A stretch of DNA of 64,000 bases from NCBI GenBank assembly GCA_964354255.1, contig CAYGYX010000002.1, positions 1 to 64,000 of the forward strand, in the 5' to 3' direction. Position 1 is the stretch's first letter, and every line of letters starts with the position of its first letter. The notes beneath the pieces are model-generated. The model searched no databases and had not been told where the DNA came from. It saw nothing but the letters and a program-made list of their open reading frames with translations. This stretch comes from VGBK01 sp964354255. GTDB taxonomy: Bacteria > Actinomycetota > Acidimicrobiia > Spongiisociales > UBA11373. The translations under genes were made by a program, and so were the position numbers. Shown piece after piece: positions 32,582 through 41,211 of this stretch.

Positions 32582-34303
32582 GTGCCCGAGGGCGAGAGCT
32601 CTGCCGAAGAGTCCGCTCAGACCATCAGGATGCTGGAAGAGGAGATCGCCATCCTCCGGCGGCGGCTGCAGGATGCCCCCCGCCGGGTGCGAGTCCTGGA
32701 GGAGCGCCTGCTCGAGGCGAAGGGCCGGCTCTCGCAGGCGACGTCCCAGAACGAACGCCTCTCGGCGGCTTTGCAGGAAACCCGCGAGCAGCTGACGCTG
32801 CTGCGGCGCGAAGTGGAGAAGCTGACCGCCCCACCCAACCCCTTCGCCGTGATCGAGCGGGTCAACCCCGACGGCACGCTCGACGTGTTGACGGGAGGCC
32901 GCAAGCTGCGGGTGGGGGTCCAGCCCTCCATCGAGGTCAAAGAGCTGGACCGCGGCCAGGAGGTACTGCTCAACGAGGCCATGAGCGTGATCGACGTGGG
33001 CACATTCGACGCGGGGGGCGAGGTGACCACGGTCAAGGAGGTCCTGGGGGACGGCCGGGTCATCGTCGTCGGGCCGGCCGACGACGAACGGGTCGTGGGC
33101 CTGGCCGGGCCCATGGAGCCGGTTCCCCTGCGGGTAGGGGACGCGGTTCGCCTGGATGCTCGTACCGGGCTGATCCAGGAGCGCCTGGTGCGCCCGGAGG
33201 TCGAAGAGCTGGTGCTGGAGGAGATACCCGACATCACCTACGAGCAGATCGGCGGCCTGACGGCTCAGATCGAGACAATCCGCGACGCCGTCGAACTGCC
33301 CTACCTCTACAAGCACCTCTTCGAGGACTACGAGCTCAGCGCCCCCAAGGGGGTGCTCCTCTACGGGCCCCCCGGCTGCGGGAAGACCCTCATCGCCAAG
33401 GCGGTGGCCAACAGCCTGGCCGGGGCGGTGGCGGCCAAGACCGGGTCGGTCGACGCCCGCTCCTACTTCCTCAACATCAAGGGCCCCGAGCTCCTGAACA
33501 AGTACGTCGGCGAGACCGAGCGCCAGATCCGCCTCATCTTCGCCCGGGCGAAGGAGAAGTCCGACGAGGGGGTCCCGGTCATCGTGTTCTTCGACGAGAT
33601 GGATTCCCTCTTCCGCACCCGGGGGAGCGGCGTCTCGTCGGACGTTGAATCCACCGTGGTACCGCAGCTGCTGTCCGAGCTGGACGGGGTGGAGGGCCTC
33701 AAGAACGTGATCGTGATCGGGGCCTCCAACCGCGAGGACCTCATCGACCCGGCCATCCTGCGCCCCGGCCGACTCGATGTGAAGATCAAGGTGGAACGCC
33801 CGGACGTGGCGGCCGCCCGGGAGATATTCGGGATCTACCTGCGGCGCAGCCTCCCCTTCGCCGATGACGAGCTGGGGGCTGCCGGGGGCGACCTCTCCGC
33901 TCTGATCGCCTCCCTGATCGACCGGGTGGTGGAGGCCATGTTCGCCACCGTCCACGAGAACCGCTTCCTCGAGGTGACCTATGCCAATGGGGACAAGGAG
34001 ACCCTCTACTTCCGCGACTTCGCCTCCGGGGCGATGATCGAGAACGTGGTGCGCCGGGCGAAGAAGGCGGCAATCAAGCGGGAGATCGCCGGCGGGGCCA
34101 GGGGAGTGGGAGTCGGCGACCTGCTGGGGGCGGTGCGCCAGGAGTACCGCGAGCACGAGGACCTCCCCAACACCACCAACCCCGACGACTGGGCCCGCAT
34201 CTCCGGCAAGAAGGGCGAGCGCATCGTCTACGTGCGCACCCTGGTGGAGGGAGACACCCCCCACCGCGCCATCGAGGCGATCAGCACGGGCCAGTACCTG
34301 TGA
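32582..34303 (+). CDS. mpa: Proteasome-associated AAA+ ATPase (Mpa/ARC)
   Basis: 573 residues, the unfoldase of the bacterial proteasome. A coiled coil (about 15-82) captures Pup on substrates; two OB domains follow (about 88-200). The AAA domain has Walker A GPPGCGKT (262-269), Walker B VIVFFDEMD (333-341), and the arginine-finger region ASNREDLIDPAILRPGRLD. The C-terminus is GQYL, the docking tail that opens the 20S gate (QYL in mycobacteria). GTG start with ribosome site GGGAGGG. It heads an operon with dop (GTGA), pup, prcB and prcA, all with overlapping ends. Confidence 0.97.
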   Translation: MPEGESSAEESAQTIRMLEEEIAILRRRLQDAPRRVRVLEERLLEAKGRLSQATSQNERLSAALQETREQLTLLRREVEKLTAPPNPFAVIERVNPDGTLDVLTGGRKLRVGVQPSIEVKELDRGQEVLLNEAMSVIDVGTFDAGGEVTTVKEVLGDGRVIVVGPADDERVVGLAGPMEPVPLRVGDAVRLDARTGLIQERLVRPEVEELVLEEIPDITYEQIGGLTAQIETIRDAVELPYLYKHLFEDYELSAPKGVLLYGPPGCGKTLIAKAVANSLAGAVAAKTGSVDARSYFLNIKGPELLNKYVGETERQIRLIFARAKEKSDEGVPVIVFFDEMDSLFRTRGSGVSSDVESTVVPQLLSELDGVEGLKNVIVIGASNREDLIDPAILRPGRLDVKIKVERPDVAAAREIFGIYLRRSLPFADDELGAAGGDLSALIASLIDRVVEAMFATVHENRFLEVTYANGDKETLYFRDFASGAMIENVVRRAKKAAIKREIAGGARGVGVGDLLGAVRQEYREHEDLPNTTNPDDWARISGKKGERIVYVRTLVEGDTPHRAIEAISTGQYL

Positions 34304-35799
34304 GCCGGTCGGTCCGCAAGATCCTCGGGACCGAGACCGAGTTCGGCATCGCGGTGAGGGGACGGCCGGGCTACGACCCGGTCATGGCCAGCAGCCTGGC
34401 GGTGGCCGCCTACACCGGGCCTTCCCGCACCAACTGGTCCTCCGAGGAGGAGACGCCGGGGCGCGACGCCCGCGGGTTCGCCCGGATTGCCGGCGAGCCG
34501 GACACCGGCATGCTCAACGCGGCGCTGAGCAACGGCGCCCGCCTCTACGTCGACCATGCCCACCCCGAGTACTCGACCCCCGAGTGCTTCGACCCTCTCG
34601 AGGGAGCCCTCTACGACAAGGCGGGCGAGCTGATCATGGCTCAGGCGGCGGCTGCCGTCGAACTCCCTCCGGGCGAGCGGCTGCTGATCTACAAGAACAA
34701 CAGTGACGGGAAGGGCAACTCGTACGGGGCGCACGAAAACTACTTGATGGCCCGGTCGGTGCCCTTCGAGGAGATCGCACGCCACCTCACCGCCTTCCTG
34801 GTCACCCGACAGGTGCTCACCGGGGCGGGGAAGGTGGGGAGCGAGAACGGCCGCCCCCGGGTTTCCTACCAGATCAGCCAGCGGGCCGACTTCTTCGAGG
34901 AGGAGGTCGGGCTGGAGACCACGGTCCGGCGCCCCATCAACAACACGCGGGACGAGCCCCACGCCGATCCTGCCACCTACCGGCGCCTGCACGTGATCGT
35001 CGGCGACGCGAACCTCTCCGAGCAGCAGATCTTCCTCAAGCTGGGCGCCACCGCCTTGGTGCTGGCCGCCCTCGAGATGGGGACGCTGGGCAAGCCGGTG
35101 GCGCTCGAGAGCCCGGTCGAGTCCCTCTGGCGAATCAGCCACGACCCCACCTTGCGCCGGACCGTCCGCCTGGCCGGCGGGCGCAGCGCGACGGCACTCG
35201 ATCTGCAGCACGAATACCTGAGCAGGGCGGCGGCCGGTGCCGGCGGGGAAGTCGGGGACCCAGTGTCCGGCCGGGTGCTGGCCCTTTGGGAGGAGGCGCT
35301 GGCGGATCTCGAGCGCGATCCGCTCTCCACCTCCGGCTACCTGGATTGGACGGCCAAGCTCGCCTTGCTCGAGGGGTATCGGGAGCGCGATCGCCTTGCC
35401 TGGGATCACCCCAAGCTGCGGCTGCTCGACCTCCAGTACCACGACGTCGACCCGCAGCGCAGCCTGTACGGGCGGCTGGTAGCGGCCGGGCGAATGAAGC
35501 GGCTCTTCAGTGACGAGGAGATCGAACGGGCCACCGTGGCCCCACCGGGGGGGACGCGCGCCTACTTCCGCGGGCGGTGCGTCGCCAAGTACGGTGAGGC
35601 CGTGGTGTCGGCCAACTGGGACTCGCTGGTGCTGGACACGGGCCGGGCTGCTCTCCAACGGGTGCCTATGATGGACCCGCTGCGCGGGGGCCGGGAGAGC
35701 GTGGCCGACCTCATAGATCGGTGCGCCTCGGCCGCCGACCTCGTCCGTGCCCTCGGAGGAAACAATGGCCGAACAGGAACGCAAACACCCCCGTCGTAG
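34300..35799 (+). CDS. dop: Pup deamidase/depupylase Dop
   Basis: 499 residues. Dop converts the C-terminal Gln of Pup to Glu and removes Pup from proteins, using ATP. The N-terminal ILGTETEFGIAV (catalytic metal Glu), the long insertion YDPVMASSLAVAAYTGPSRTNW that marks Dop rather than PafA (the Dop loop), ARLYVDHAHPEYSTPE and YKNNSDGKGNSYGAHENY are all present. Start GTG overlaps the mpa stop. Its 3' end overlaps the pup gene by 35 bases. Pup ends in Gln here, so Dop is needed before PafA can act. Confidence 0.96.
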   Translation: MSRSVRKILGTETEFGIAVRGRPGYDPVMASSLAVAAYTGPSRTNWSSEEETPGRDARGFARIAGEPDTGMLNAALSNGARLYVDHAHPEYSTPECFDPLEGALYDKAGELIMAQAAAAVELPPGERLLIYKNNSDGKGNSYGAHENYLMARSVPFEEIARHLTAFLVTRQVLTGAGKVGSENGRPRVSYQISQRADFFEEEVGLETTVRRPINNTRDEPHADPATYRRLHVIVGDANLSEQQIFLKLGATALVLAALEMGTLGKPVALESPVESLWRISHDPTLRRTVRLAGGRSATALDLQHEYLSRAAAGAGGEVGDPVSGRVLALWEEALADLERDPLSTSGYLDWTAKLALLEGYRERDRLAWDHPKLRLLDLQYHDVDPQRSLYGRLVAAGRMKRLFSDEEIERATVAPPGGTRAYFRGRCVAKYGEAVVSANWDSLVLDTGRAALQRVPMMDPLRGGRESVADLIDRCASAADLVRALGGNNGRTGTQTPPS

Positions 35800-35959
35800 C
35801 GAGGCTCGCCGGGAGGCTGCGGCCGAGCTCGTGACCCCACGGGACGTCGGGGGCGAGCTGACCGAGAAGATCGACGGCCTGCTCGAAGAGATCGACAGCG
35901 TTCTCGAGGAGAATGCCGAGGAGTTCGTCAGGGACTACGTGCAGAAGGGGGGCCAGTGA
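35765..35959 (+). CDS. pup: Prokaryotic ubiquitin-like protein Pup
   Basis: 64 residues, ending YVQKGGQ: the GG motif plus Gln that Dop must deamidate. The C-terminal half (EKIDGLLEEIDSVLEENAEEFVRDYV) is the helix that binds the Mpa coiled coil, the N-terminal half is charged and disordered (MAEQERKHPRRSEARREAAAE). ATG 35765 lies inside the end of dop (GGAGGAAAC ribosome site within dop), and the stop overlaps the prcB GTG. This places the tag and its processing enzymes in one transcript. Confidence 0.97.
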   Translation: MAEQERKHPRRSEARREAAAELVTPRDVGGELTEKIDGLLEEIDSVLEENAEEFVRDYVQKGGQ

Positions 35960-36744
35960 TCACCGATCCCCCGGGAGCCCCCGGGTCCCCCGTGCCGGGC
36001 GAGAGCTTCACCGCGCTCTTGCGGGCCCAGGGGATGGAGCCCCGCTGGACCCTCCCCTCCGACGCGTCTCTCCTCGACGCCCCGGAAGGCACCACGGTGC
36101 TGGCCTTCCGCTACGTCGACGGGGTGATCATGGCCGGCGACCGGCGGGCCACGGCCGGCAACGTCATTGCCTATCGCACCATGCAGAAAGTATTCCCGGC
36201 CGATGCATACTCGGCAGTAGGCGTTTCCGGGACGGCCGGGGTGGGGGTCGAGCTGATACGCCTCTTCCAGACCGAACTGGAGCACTACGAGAAGCTCGAA
36301 GGAAGTCGCCTCAGCCTGGAGGGCAAGGCCAACCACCTGGCCGCCATGGTACGGGCCCACCTCCCTATGGCCTTCCAGGGCCTGGTGGTCGTACCCCTGT
36401 TCTGCGGGTTCGATGAGGACGGCGGGCAGGGGCGGCTCTACAGCTTCGACGTGGTCGGGGGGCGCTACGAAGAGACCGACTACGCCGCCACCGGCTCGGG
36501 AGGCCGCGATGCCAAGGCCTACCTCCGCACCGCTTTCCGGGAGTCCTTGAGCGAAGAGGAAGCGCTGCGGCTGGCCATCGAGTCCCTGGTCGCCGCCGCC
36601 GAGGAAGACACCGCGACCGGAGGACCGGACCTGCAGCGCGGGATCTACCCCAATGTGGCAGTCGTGTCGGCAGAGGGATACCGCGAGATCGATGAGGAGC
36701 GGGTGGCGGCCGTGTCTCGCGAGGTGATGGGAGCCGCGCGATGA
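35956..36744 (+). CDS. prcB: 20S proteasome beta subunit PrcB
   Basis: 262 residues. The first 45 residues are a propeptide; it should be cleaved before T46 in DAPEG-TTVLAF, giving the N-terminal nucleophile threonine. VIMAGDRRATAGN (Asp17-like) and MQKVFP (Lys33-like) complete the site, and SGSGGRDAKAYL holds the conserved Ser/Asp/Gly loop. The beta ring performs proteolysis inside the chamber. Start GTG overlaps pup (GTGA); its end overlaps prcA (ATGA), favouring equal amounts of both. Confidence 0.97.
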   Translation: MITDPPGAPGSPVPGESFTALLRAQGMEPRWTLPSDASLLDAPEGTTVLAFRYVDGVIMAGDRRATAGNVIAYRTMQKVFPADAYSAVGVSGTAGVGVELIRLFQTELEHYEKLEGSRLSLEGKANHLAAMVRAHLPMAFQGLVVVPLFCGFDEDGGQGRLYSFDVVGGRYEETDYAATGSGGRDAKAYLRTAFRESLSEEEALRLAIESLVAAAEEDTATGGPDLQRGIYPNVAVVSAEGYREIDEERVAAVSREVMGAAR

Positions 36745-37415
36745 ACCTCCCCTTCTACGTTCCCCCCGAACAGCTGATGAAGGACCGGGCGGAATACGCC
36801 CGCAAGGGAATCGCCCGGGGCAAATCGATAGCGGCCGTGGCCTACGCCGACGGCATCCTGCTACTCGCCGAGAACCCGAGCGGCACGCTCCACAAGATCG
36901 GGGAGATCTACGACCGCATCGCCTTCGCCGGGGTAGGGAAGTACACCGAGTTCGAGGCGCTGCGCGTGGCCGGCATCCGCCATGCGGACCTCAAGGGGTA
37001 CGCCTATGCCCGCCGCGACGTGACGGCCAAGGGACTGGCCAACGCCTACGCACAGGTGCTCGGCCAGATCTTCACCCAGGAGATCAAGCCGTACGAGGTG
37101 GAGATCATGGTGGCCGAGGTCGGGAAGGACAGCGGAGCAGATCTCCTGTTCAAGGTCACCTACGACGGCACCCTCTTCGCCGAGGAGCACTACTCGGCCA
37201 TCGGCGGCCAGGAGGAACGGCTGACGGCCTTCCTGCAGGAGCACTTCCGTGCTGGAGCCTCCCTACCCGAGGCGCTGGGCTGGGCAGTGGGCGCCTTCGA
37301 GGCGGCCAGCTCGCAGAGGTTCGAGCCCCAGGAGTGGGAAGCCGCGGTTGTCGACCGCACCCTGGGACGGCGCACCTTCCGGCGTCTCCGGGGCGAGGAG
37401 ATGACGCCGGCCTAG
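36741..37415 (+). CDS. prcA: 20S proteasome alpha subunit PrcA
   Basis: 224 residues. The N-terminus FYVPPEQLMKDRAEYARKGIARGKS is the gate helix of actinobacterial alpha subunits, followed by GILLLAENPSGTLHKIGEIYDRIAFAGVGKYTEFE. It lacks the catalytic threonine, as expected, and forms the outer rings where Mpa docks through its GQYL tail. Short by about 25 residues compared with mycobacterial PrcA, mostly at the C-terminus. Last gene of the operon; it converges tail to tail with the DUF2007-like gene, 4 bases overlapping. Confidence 0.97.
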   Translation: MNLPFYVPPEQLMKDRAEYARKGIARGKSIAAVAYADGILLLAENPSGTLHKIGEIYDRIAFAGVGKYTEFEALRVAGIRHADLKGYAYARRDVTAKGLANAYAQVLGQIFTQEIKPYEVEIMVAEVGKDSGADLLFKVTYDGTLFAEEHYSAIGGQEERLTAFLQEHFRAGASLPEALGWAVGAFEAASSQRFEPQEWEAAVVDRTLGRRTFRRLRGEEMTPA

Positions 37416-37777
37416 AGCAGCCGGGCCACCACGAGCCAGAGGGTCAGGACCAGGAGCAGCGCCCCCAGGGCCACCGTCAGCGGGCTCCAGCCGGCCTTCG
37501 GCGGGACCGGGGCCCGTTCCGGCTCGCCGTCCGCCAACTCGAGGTGGCTGATGTCCCCCTCGGCCACGAGGCTGCGAGCATCGTCGAGGCGGCTGAGGGG
37601 CACCCAGACCTGGGTGGCGGCCATCTCCCCGATGGTGAGCCGATAGGGCCCAAGAGACTCGCCCCGCAGGCGCGACTCGATACCCTCGGAGCGCAGGAGA
37701 GCGGCACACAGGTCGGCGGCGGCCGGATCGCTCACCGTGGCCAGCAGGAGGAAGGGCTCGGGGTCGGTCGAGGGCAC
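37412..37777 (-). CDS. DUF2007-like protein with C-terminal membrane anchor
   Basis: 121 residues from GTG 37777, which lies 6 bases behind a TACGAT box. The N-terminal fold (LLLATVSDPAAADLCAALLRSEGIESRLRGESLGPY and ATQVWVPLSRLDDARSLV) is that of the DUF2007 group, a small ferredoxin-like sensor/adaptor domain. A Pro-rich linker leads to one C-terminal membrane helix (LTVALGALLLVLTLWLVVARLL). It is transcribed away from pafA out of a 66-base gap. Role unknown; its position inside the proteasome locus is noteworthy but may be chance. Confidence 0.75.
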   Translation of the reverse strand: MPSTDPEPFLLLATVSDPAAADLCAALLRSEGIESRLRGESLGPYRLTIGEMAATQVWVPLSRLDDARSLVAEGDISHLELADGEPERAPVPPKAGWSPLTVALGALLLVLTLWLVVARLL

Positions 37778-37783
37778 CTCCGG

Positions 37784-37837
37784 ATCGTATCGGCCTCTGC
37801 CTCCTAACCGGCCAACGGCCGAGGCCGGGGTACCCTG
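37784..37837. promoter_or_regulatory. Divergent promoters of the DUF2007-like gene and pafA
   Basis: TACGAT on the minus strand (37789-37784) and TACCCT on the plus strand (37832-37837) each end 6 bases before their GTG start codons. Both mRNAs are predicted to be leaderless. Confidence 0.5.
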
Positions 37838-37843
37838 CCCGGC

Positions 37844-39199
37844 GTGGAACGGCGCATCGTCGGAATGGAGAACGAGTACGGGGTGACCTGCACCCTGCGG
37901 GGGCAGCGGCGCCTGTCCGCCGATGAGGTGGCCCGCTACCTCTTCCGGCGGGTGGTCTCCTGGGGCCGGTCCTCGAACGTCTTCCTCGAGAACGGGGCCC
38001 GCCTGTACCTGGATGTGGGCAGCCATCCGGAGTACGCCACCCCGGAGTGCGACAGCCTCTACGAGTTGGTGGCCCACGACAAAGCGGGGGAGCGGGTGCT
38101 GGAGGGCCTGTTGCACTCCGCCGAGCGCCGGCTGGAGGAGGAGGGCATCAGGGGCCAGGTGTACCTCTTCAAGAACAACACCGACTCGGCCGGGAACTCG
38201 TATGGCTGCCACGAGAACTACCTGGTGGCCCGGCAGGGGGACTTCCAGCACATCCTGGACACCCTCATCCCATTCCTGGTCAGCCGGCAGGTGTTCTGCG
38301 GCGCGGGCAAGGTGCTCCAGACCACGCGCGGGCCGGTGTACTGCCTGGCGCAGCGCGCCGAGCACATCTGGGAGGGCGTCTCTTCGGCCACTACCCGCAG
38401 CCGTCCGATCATCAACACCCGCGACGAGCCTCATGCCGATGCCGAGCGCTACCGGCGGCTGCACGTCATCGCCGGCGATTCCAACATGAGCGAGTACGCC
38501 ACCTACGCCAAGGTGGGGAGCACCCTGGCCCTGCTGCAGATGCTGGAGGAGGGGGTGGTGTTCCGCGACCTCGGCTTGGAGAACCCGATCCGGGCGCTGC
38601 GCGAGATCAGCCGCGACGTCACCTGCCGGCGCAGGGTGCGGCTGGCGAACGGCCGGGAGCTCTCCGCCCTGGACATCCAATGGGAGTACCTGGAGCGGGT
38701 GCTCCGCTACTCGCGGGCGCATTCCTTCCCGGCGCAGGTCGAGGCCGCGGTCGCGATGTGGGAGCACTTGCTCACCGGCCTGGAGAAGGACCCGCTCTCT
38801 CTGCGGCGCGAGTGCGACTGGGTCGCCAAGTACCACCTCGTGGAAGACTACCGAGCGCATCGCGACCTCGACCTGGGGGACCCGCGGGTCTCCTTGCTCG
38901 ATCTCACCTACCACGACGTCAGCCGGGAGCGCGGCCTCTACTACATCCTGCAACGGCGCGGAATGGTGGACCGGGTGGTCACCGACGAAGACGTGGCGCG
39001 GGCCCTGCTCGACCCGCCCCAGACGACCCGCGCCCGCCTGCGTGGAGAGTTCATCAAGGCGGCCAAGGCGCGCCAGCGTGATATCACCGTCGACTGGGTG
39101 CACCTGAAGGTGAACGACCAGGCACAGCGCACGGTGCTGCTCAAGGATCCCTTTCGCGCCTTCGACGACCGCGTCGACCGTCTCATCGCCGGGCTCTGA
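37844..39199 (+). CDS. pafA: Pup-protein ligase PafA
   Basis: 451 residues. PafA phosphorylates the C-terminal Glu of Pup and joins it to substrate lysines. It shares the glutamine-synthetase-like fold with Dop but lacks the Dop loop. IVGMENEYGVTC (metal Glu), ARLYLDVGSHPEYATPE (catalytic Asp), FKNNTDSAGNSYGCHENYLV and the C-terminal YHDVSRERGLYYILQRRGMV domain are present. A GTG start follows a TACCCT box by 6 bases. It opens a second unit with pafB and pafC. Confidence 0.97.
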   Translation: MERRIVGMENEYGVTCTLRGQRRLSADEVARYLFRRVVSWGRSSNVFLENGARLYLDVGSHPEYATPECDSLYELVAHDKAGERVLEGLLHSAERRLEEEGIRGQVYLFKNNTDSAGNSYGCHENYLVARQGDFQHILDTLIPFLVSRQVFCGAGKVLQTTRGPVYCLAQRAEHIWEGVSSATTRSRPIINTRDEPHADAERYRRLHVIAGDSNMSEYATYAKVGSTLALLQMLEEGVVFRDLGLENPIRALREISRDVTCRRRVRLANGRELSALDIQWEYLERVLRYSRAHSFPAQVEAAVAMWEHLLTGLEKDPLSLRRECDWVAKYHLVEDYRAHRDLDLGDPRVSLLDLTYHDVSRERGLYYILQRRGMVDRVVTDEDVARALLDPPQTTRARLRGEFIKAAKARQRDITVDWVHLKVNDQAQRTVLLKDPFRAFDDRVDRLIAGL

Positions 39200-39245
39200 G
39201 GGCACCCTGTCCGCCCGACGGCTTCCACCCACGCCCGGGTCCGGA

Positions 39246-39251
39246 TACAGT
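39246..39251 (+). promoter_or_regulatory. -10-like box of pafBC
   Basis: TACAGT ends 8 bases before the pafB ATG, suggesting pafBC also has its own leaderless transcript apart from pafA. Confidence 0.4.
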
Positions 39252-39259
39252 CGGCGGCG

Positions 39260-40183
39260 ATGCAGCGAGTGATCGAACGGATCCTGAACCTGCTCGCCTT
39301 CCTGCTCACCGTCGGCCGGCCGGTGACCGCCGAGGAGATCCGGCACACCGTGGCCGGCTACGGACAGGAGGGAGACGAGGCCTTCCGGCGCACCTTCGAA
39401 CGCGACAAGGACCTGCTGCGCAGCCTGGGCATCCCGCTGCGGCTGGTCTTCACCGACCGCTGGGAGGTGGAACAGGGCTACCTGGTACCCAAGGATGAGT
39501 ATGCCCTGGCGGACCCCGGCCTCACCGACGAGGAACGAGCGGCGCTGGGGCTGGCCGCCCAGGTAGTGCGCATCGGGGGCCTGGCCTCCGAGCCGGCGGC
39601 TCTCTTCAAGCTGGGGGGGGCTCCCCCGGCAGGCTCGGGAGAGCCCGTGGGCGCCGACCTGGGCGCGGCCTCGGCCGACCTGCCGCTGCTCTTCGCGGCG
39701 GCGGCCGAGGCCCGGGAGGTGGCTTTCACCTACCTCGGCAAGGCTCGCCGAGTCCGACCCTACGGCCTGGTCCACCGGCGGGGCCACTGGTACCTGGTGG
39801 GCCCCCCGGCGGGGGAGACGGCGGTGCGAACTTTTCGCGTCGACCGGCTGGAAGCGCTCCGACTCGGCAATCGGCCCCAGGCCTTCTCCCGTCCCGCCGG
39901 TTTCCGAGCGGCGGACGCCATCCCCGAGGCTCCCTGGGAAGGCGGCGAGGAGGAGGTGGAGGTGACGGTCCGCTTCGATCGCGAGGTGGCCTGGTGGGCG
40001 CGGCGGCAGCTGACCGCCGCCGCCGCAGTCGTCGAGGAGCCCGGCGGTTCCCTGGTGGCCCGCCTGCCGGTGCGAGCCGTTGGTGCCTTCATCGGATGGA
40101 TGGTCGGGTTCGAGGATGCCGCCGAGGTGTTGGAGCCGACGGAAGTACGACAGCGCCTGCTAGCCCATGTGGAGGGCCCGTGA
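39260..40183 (+). CDS. pafB: WYL-domain regulator PafB
   Basis: 307 residues. The N-terminal winged helix (RILNLLAFLLTVGRPVTAEEI, then FRRTFERDKDLLRSLGIPL) and the WYL domain (EVAFTYLGKARRVRPYGLVHRRGHWYLVGPP, with RTFRVDRLEAL) are standard. With PafC it activates DNA-damage genes in mycobacteria, independently of LexA. The product is paired with PafC by a GTGA overlap. Assignment as PafB rests on family and its place behind pafA. Confidence 0.93.
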   Translation: MQRVIERILNLLAFLLTVGRPVTAEEIRHTVAGYGQEGDEAFRRTFERDKDLLRSLGIPLRLVFTDRWEVEQGYLVPKDEYALADPGLTDEERAALGLAAQVVRIGGLASEPAALFKLGGAPPAGSGEPVGADLGAASADLPLLFAAAAEAREVAFTYLGKARRVRPYGLVHRRGHWYLVGPPAGETAVRTFRVDRLEALRLGNRPQAFSRPAGFRAADAIPEAPWEGGEEEVEVTVRFDREVAWWARRQLTAAAAVVEEPGGSLVARLPVRAVGAFIGWMVGFEDAAEVLEPTEVRQRLLAHVEGP

Positions 40184-41112
40184 GCAGCAGCCGGACCGCC
40201 GATCGTCTCTCCCGCATCCTGGGCATGCTTCCCTGGGTCATCGCCCACCCGGGCGCCCGGGTAGCCGAGGTGTGCGAGCGGTTCGGCTACACGAGGGCGG
40301 AGCTGGCCCGCGACCTCAACCTGGTCTTCGTGTGCGGACTGCCCGGCTACGGCCCCGGGGATCTCATGGTCGCCTACATCGACGGAGATGAGGTAGTGGT
40401 GGACCTGGCCGACTACTTCGCCCGACCGGTGCGACTCGCTCCTGCCGAAGCCCTGCTGTTGCTTGCCGCCGGGATGGCCATGATCTCGACGGGGGAGGCC
40501 CCGGACGCGCTGGTATCGGGTGTCGCCAAGCTGCAGGCAGCCCTCCTGCCCGATGGGCAGCCTCTGGCGGTCGACCTCCCCGCGCCGCCACCGCTGCTGC
40601 GTATGCTCGGAGAGGCCGCGGCCGGGGGCCGGGTGGTCCAGATCACCTACACCTCGCTGGCCACCGGCGAGACCACCCGGCGGGAGGTGGAGCCGTGGCG
40701 GGTGTTCTCGGCGCTCGGCAACTGGTATCTGACCGGGTGGTGCCGCCTGGCCGGGGATGAGCGCCTGTTCCGGGTCGATCGCATCCGAGAAGCGGCTCTT
40801 ACCGGCGGGGATTTCGCGCCACCCGCCACACTCCCCCCGGCCGAGGTGCGCTTCGTGCCTCGGGCGGAGGACGTACAGGCTTTGATACGCCTGGGGGCCG
40901 CAGCCGGGTGGGTGGCCGAGTACTACCCGGTGGAAGTCGTGTCGCAGGACGACGCGGGCACCGTGGTCAGGTTCACCGCCTCGGACCCGTCCGTCGGCGC
41001 CCGTCTGCTGGTGCGTTTGGGCGGCGATGCCGAGTTGCTGGAGGGCGAACAGGTGGCGGCGGCCGCCGCCGACCTGCGGGCCCGGATCAGGCGCCGCTAC
41101 GAGGCGACGTAG
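40180..41112 (+). CDS. pafC: WYL-domain regulator PafC
   Basis: 310 residues from a GTG overlapping the pafB stop. A helix-turn-helix start (RLSRILGMLPWVIAHPGARVAEVCERFGYTRAELARDLNLVFVCGLPGY) and a WYL domain (RVVQITYTSLATGETTRREVEPWRVFSALGNWYLTGWC, RLFRVDRI) follow. PafB and PafC act as a heterodimer. The C-terminal WCX-like extension (VVRFTASDPSVGARLLVRLGGDAELLEG) is complete. Confidence 0.93.
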   Translation: MSSSRTADRLSRILGMLPWVIAHPGARVAEVCERFGYTRAELARDLNLVFVCGLPGYGPGDLMVAYIDGDEVVVDLADYFARPVRLAPAEALLLLAAGMAMISTGEAPDALVSGVAKLQAALLPDGQPLAVDLPAPPPLLRMLGEAAAGGRVVQITYTSLATGETTRREVEPWRVFSALGNWYLTGWCRLAGDERLFRVDRIREAALTGGDFAPPATLPPAEVRFVPRAEDVQALIRLGAAAGWVAEYYPVEVVSQDDAGTVVRFTASDPSVGARLLVRLGGDAELLEGEQVAAAAADLRARIRRRYEAT

Positions 41113-41211
41113 CCCCCGGTGACTATAAGGGCAATGGTCATTCAGTACCCGTGCAAGCGCTCCGATAAGCCGGTCAGAACCGGTAGCCGCCCGCTCTGGA
41201 GAAGCGCCTCG

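Noticed and set aside
37412..39787. 791-codon minus-strand frame spanning the pafA region
   Set aside because: Only its last 121 codons (from 37777) have a fold and a promoter; the rest is antisense to pafA and the start of pafB.
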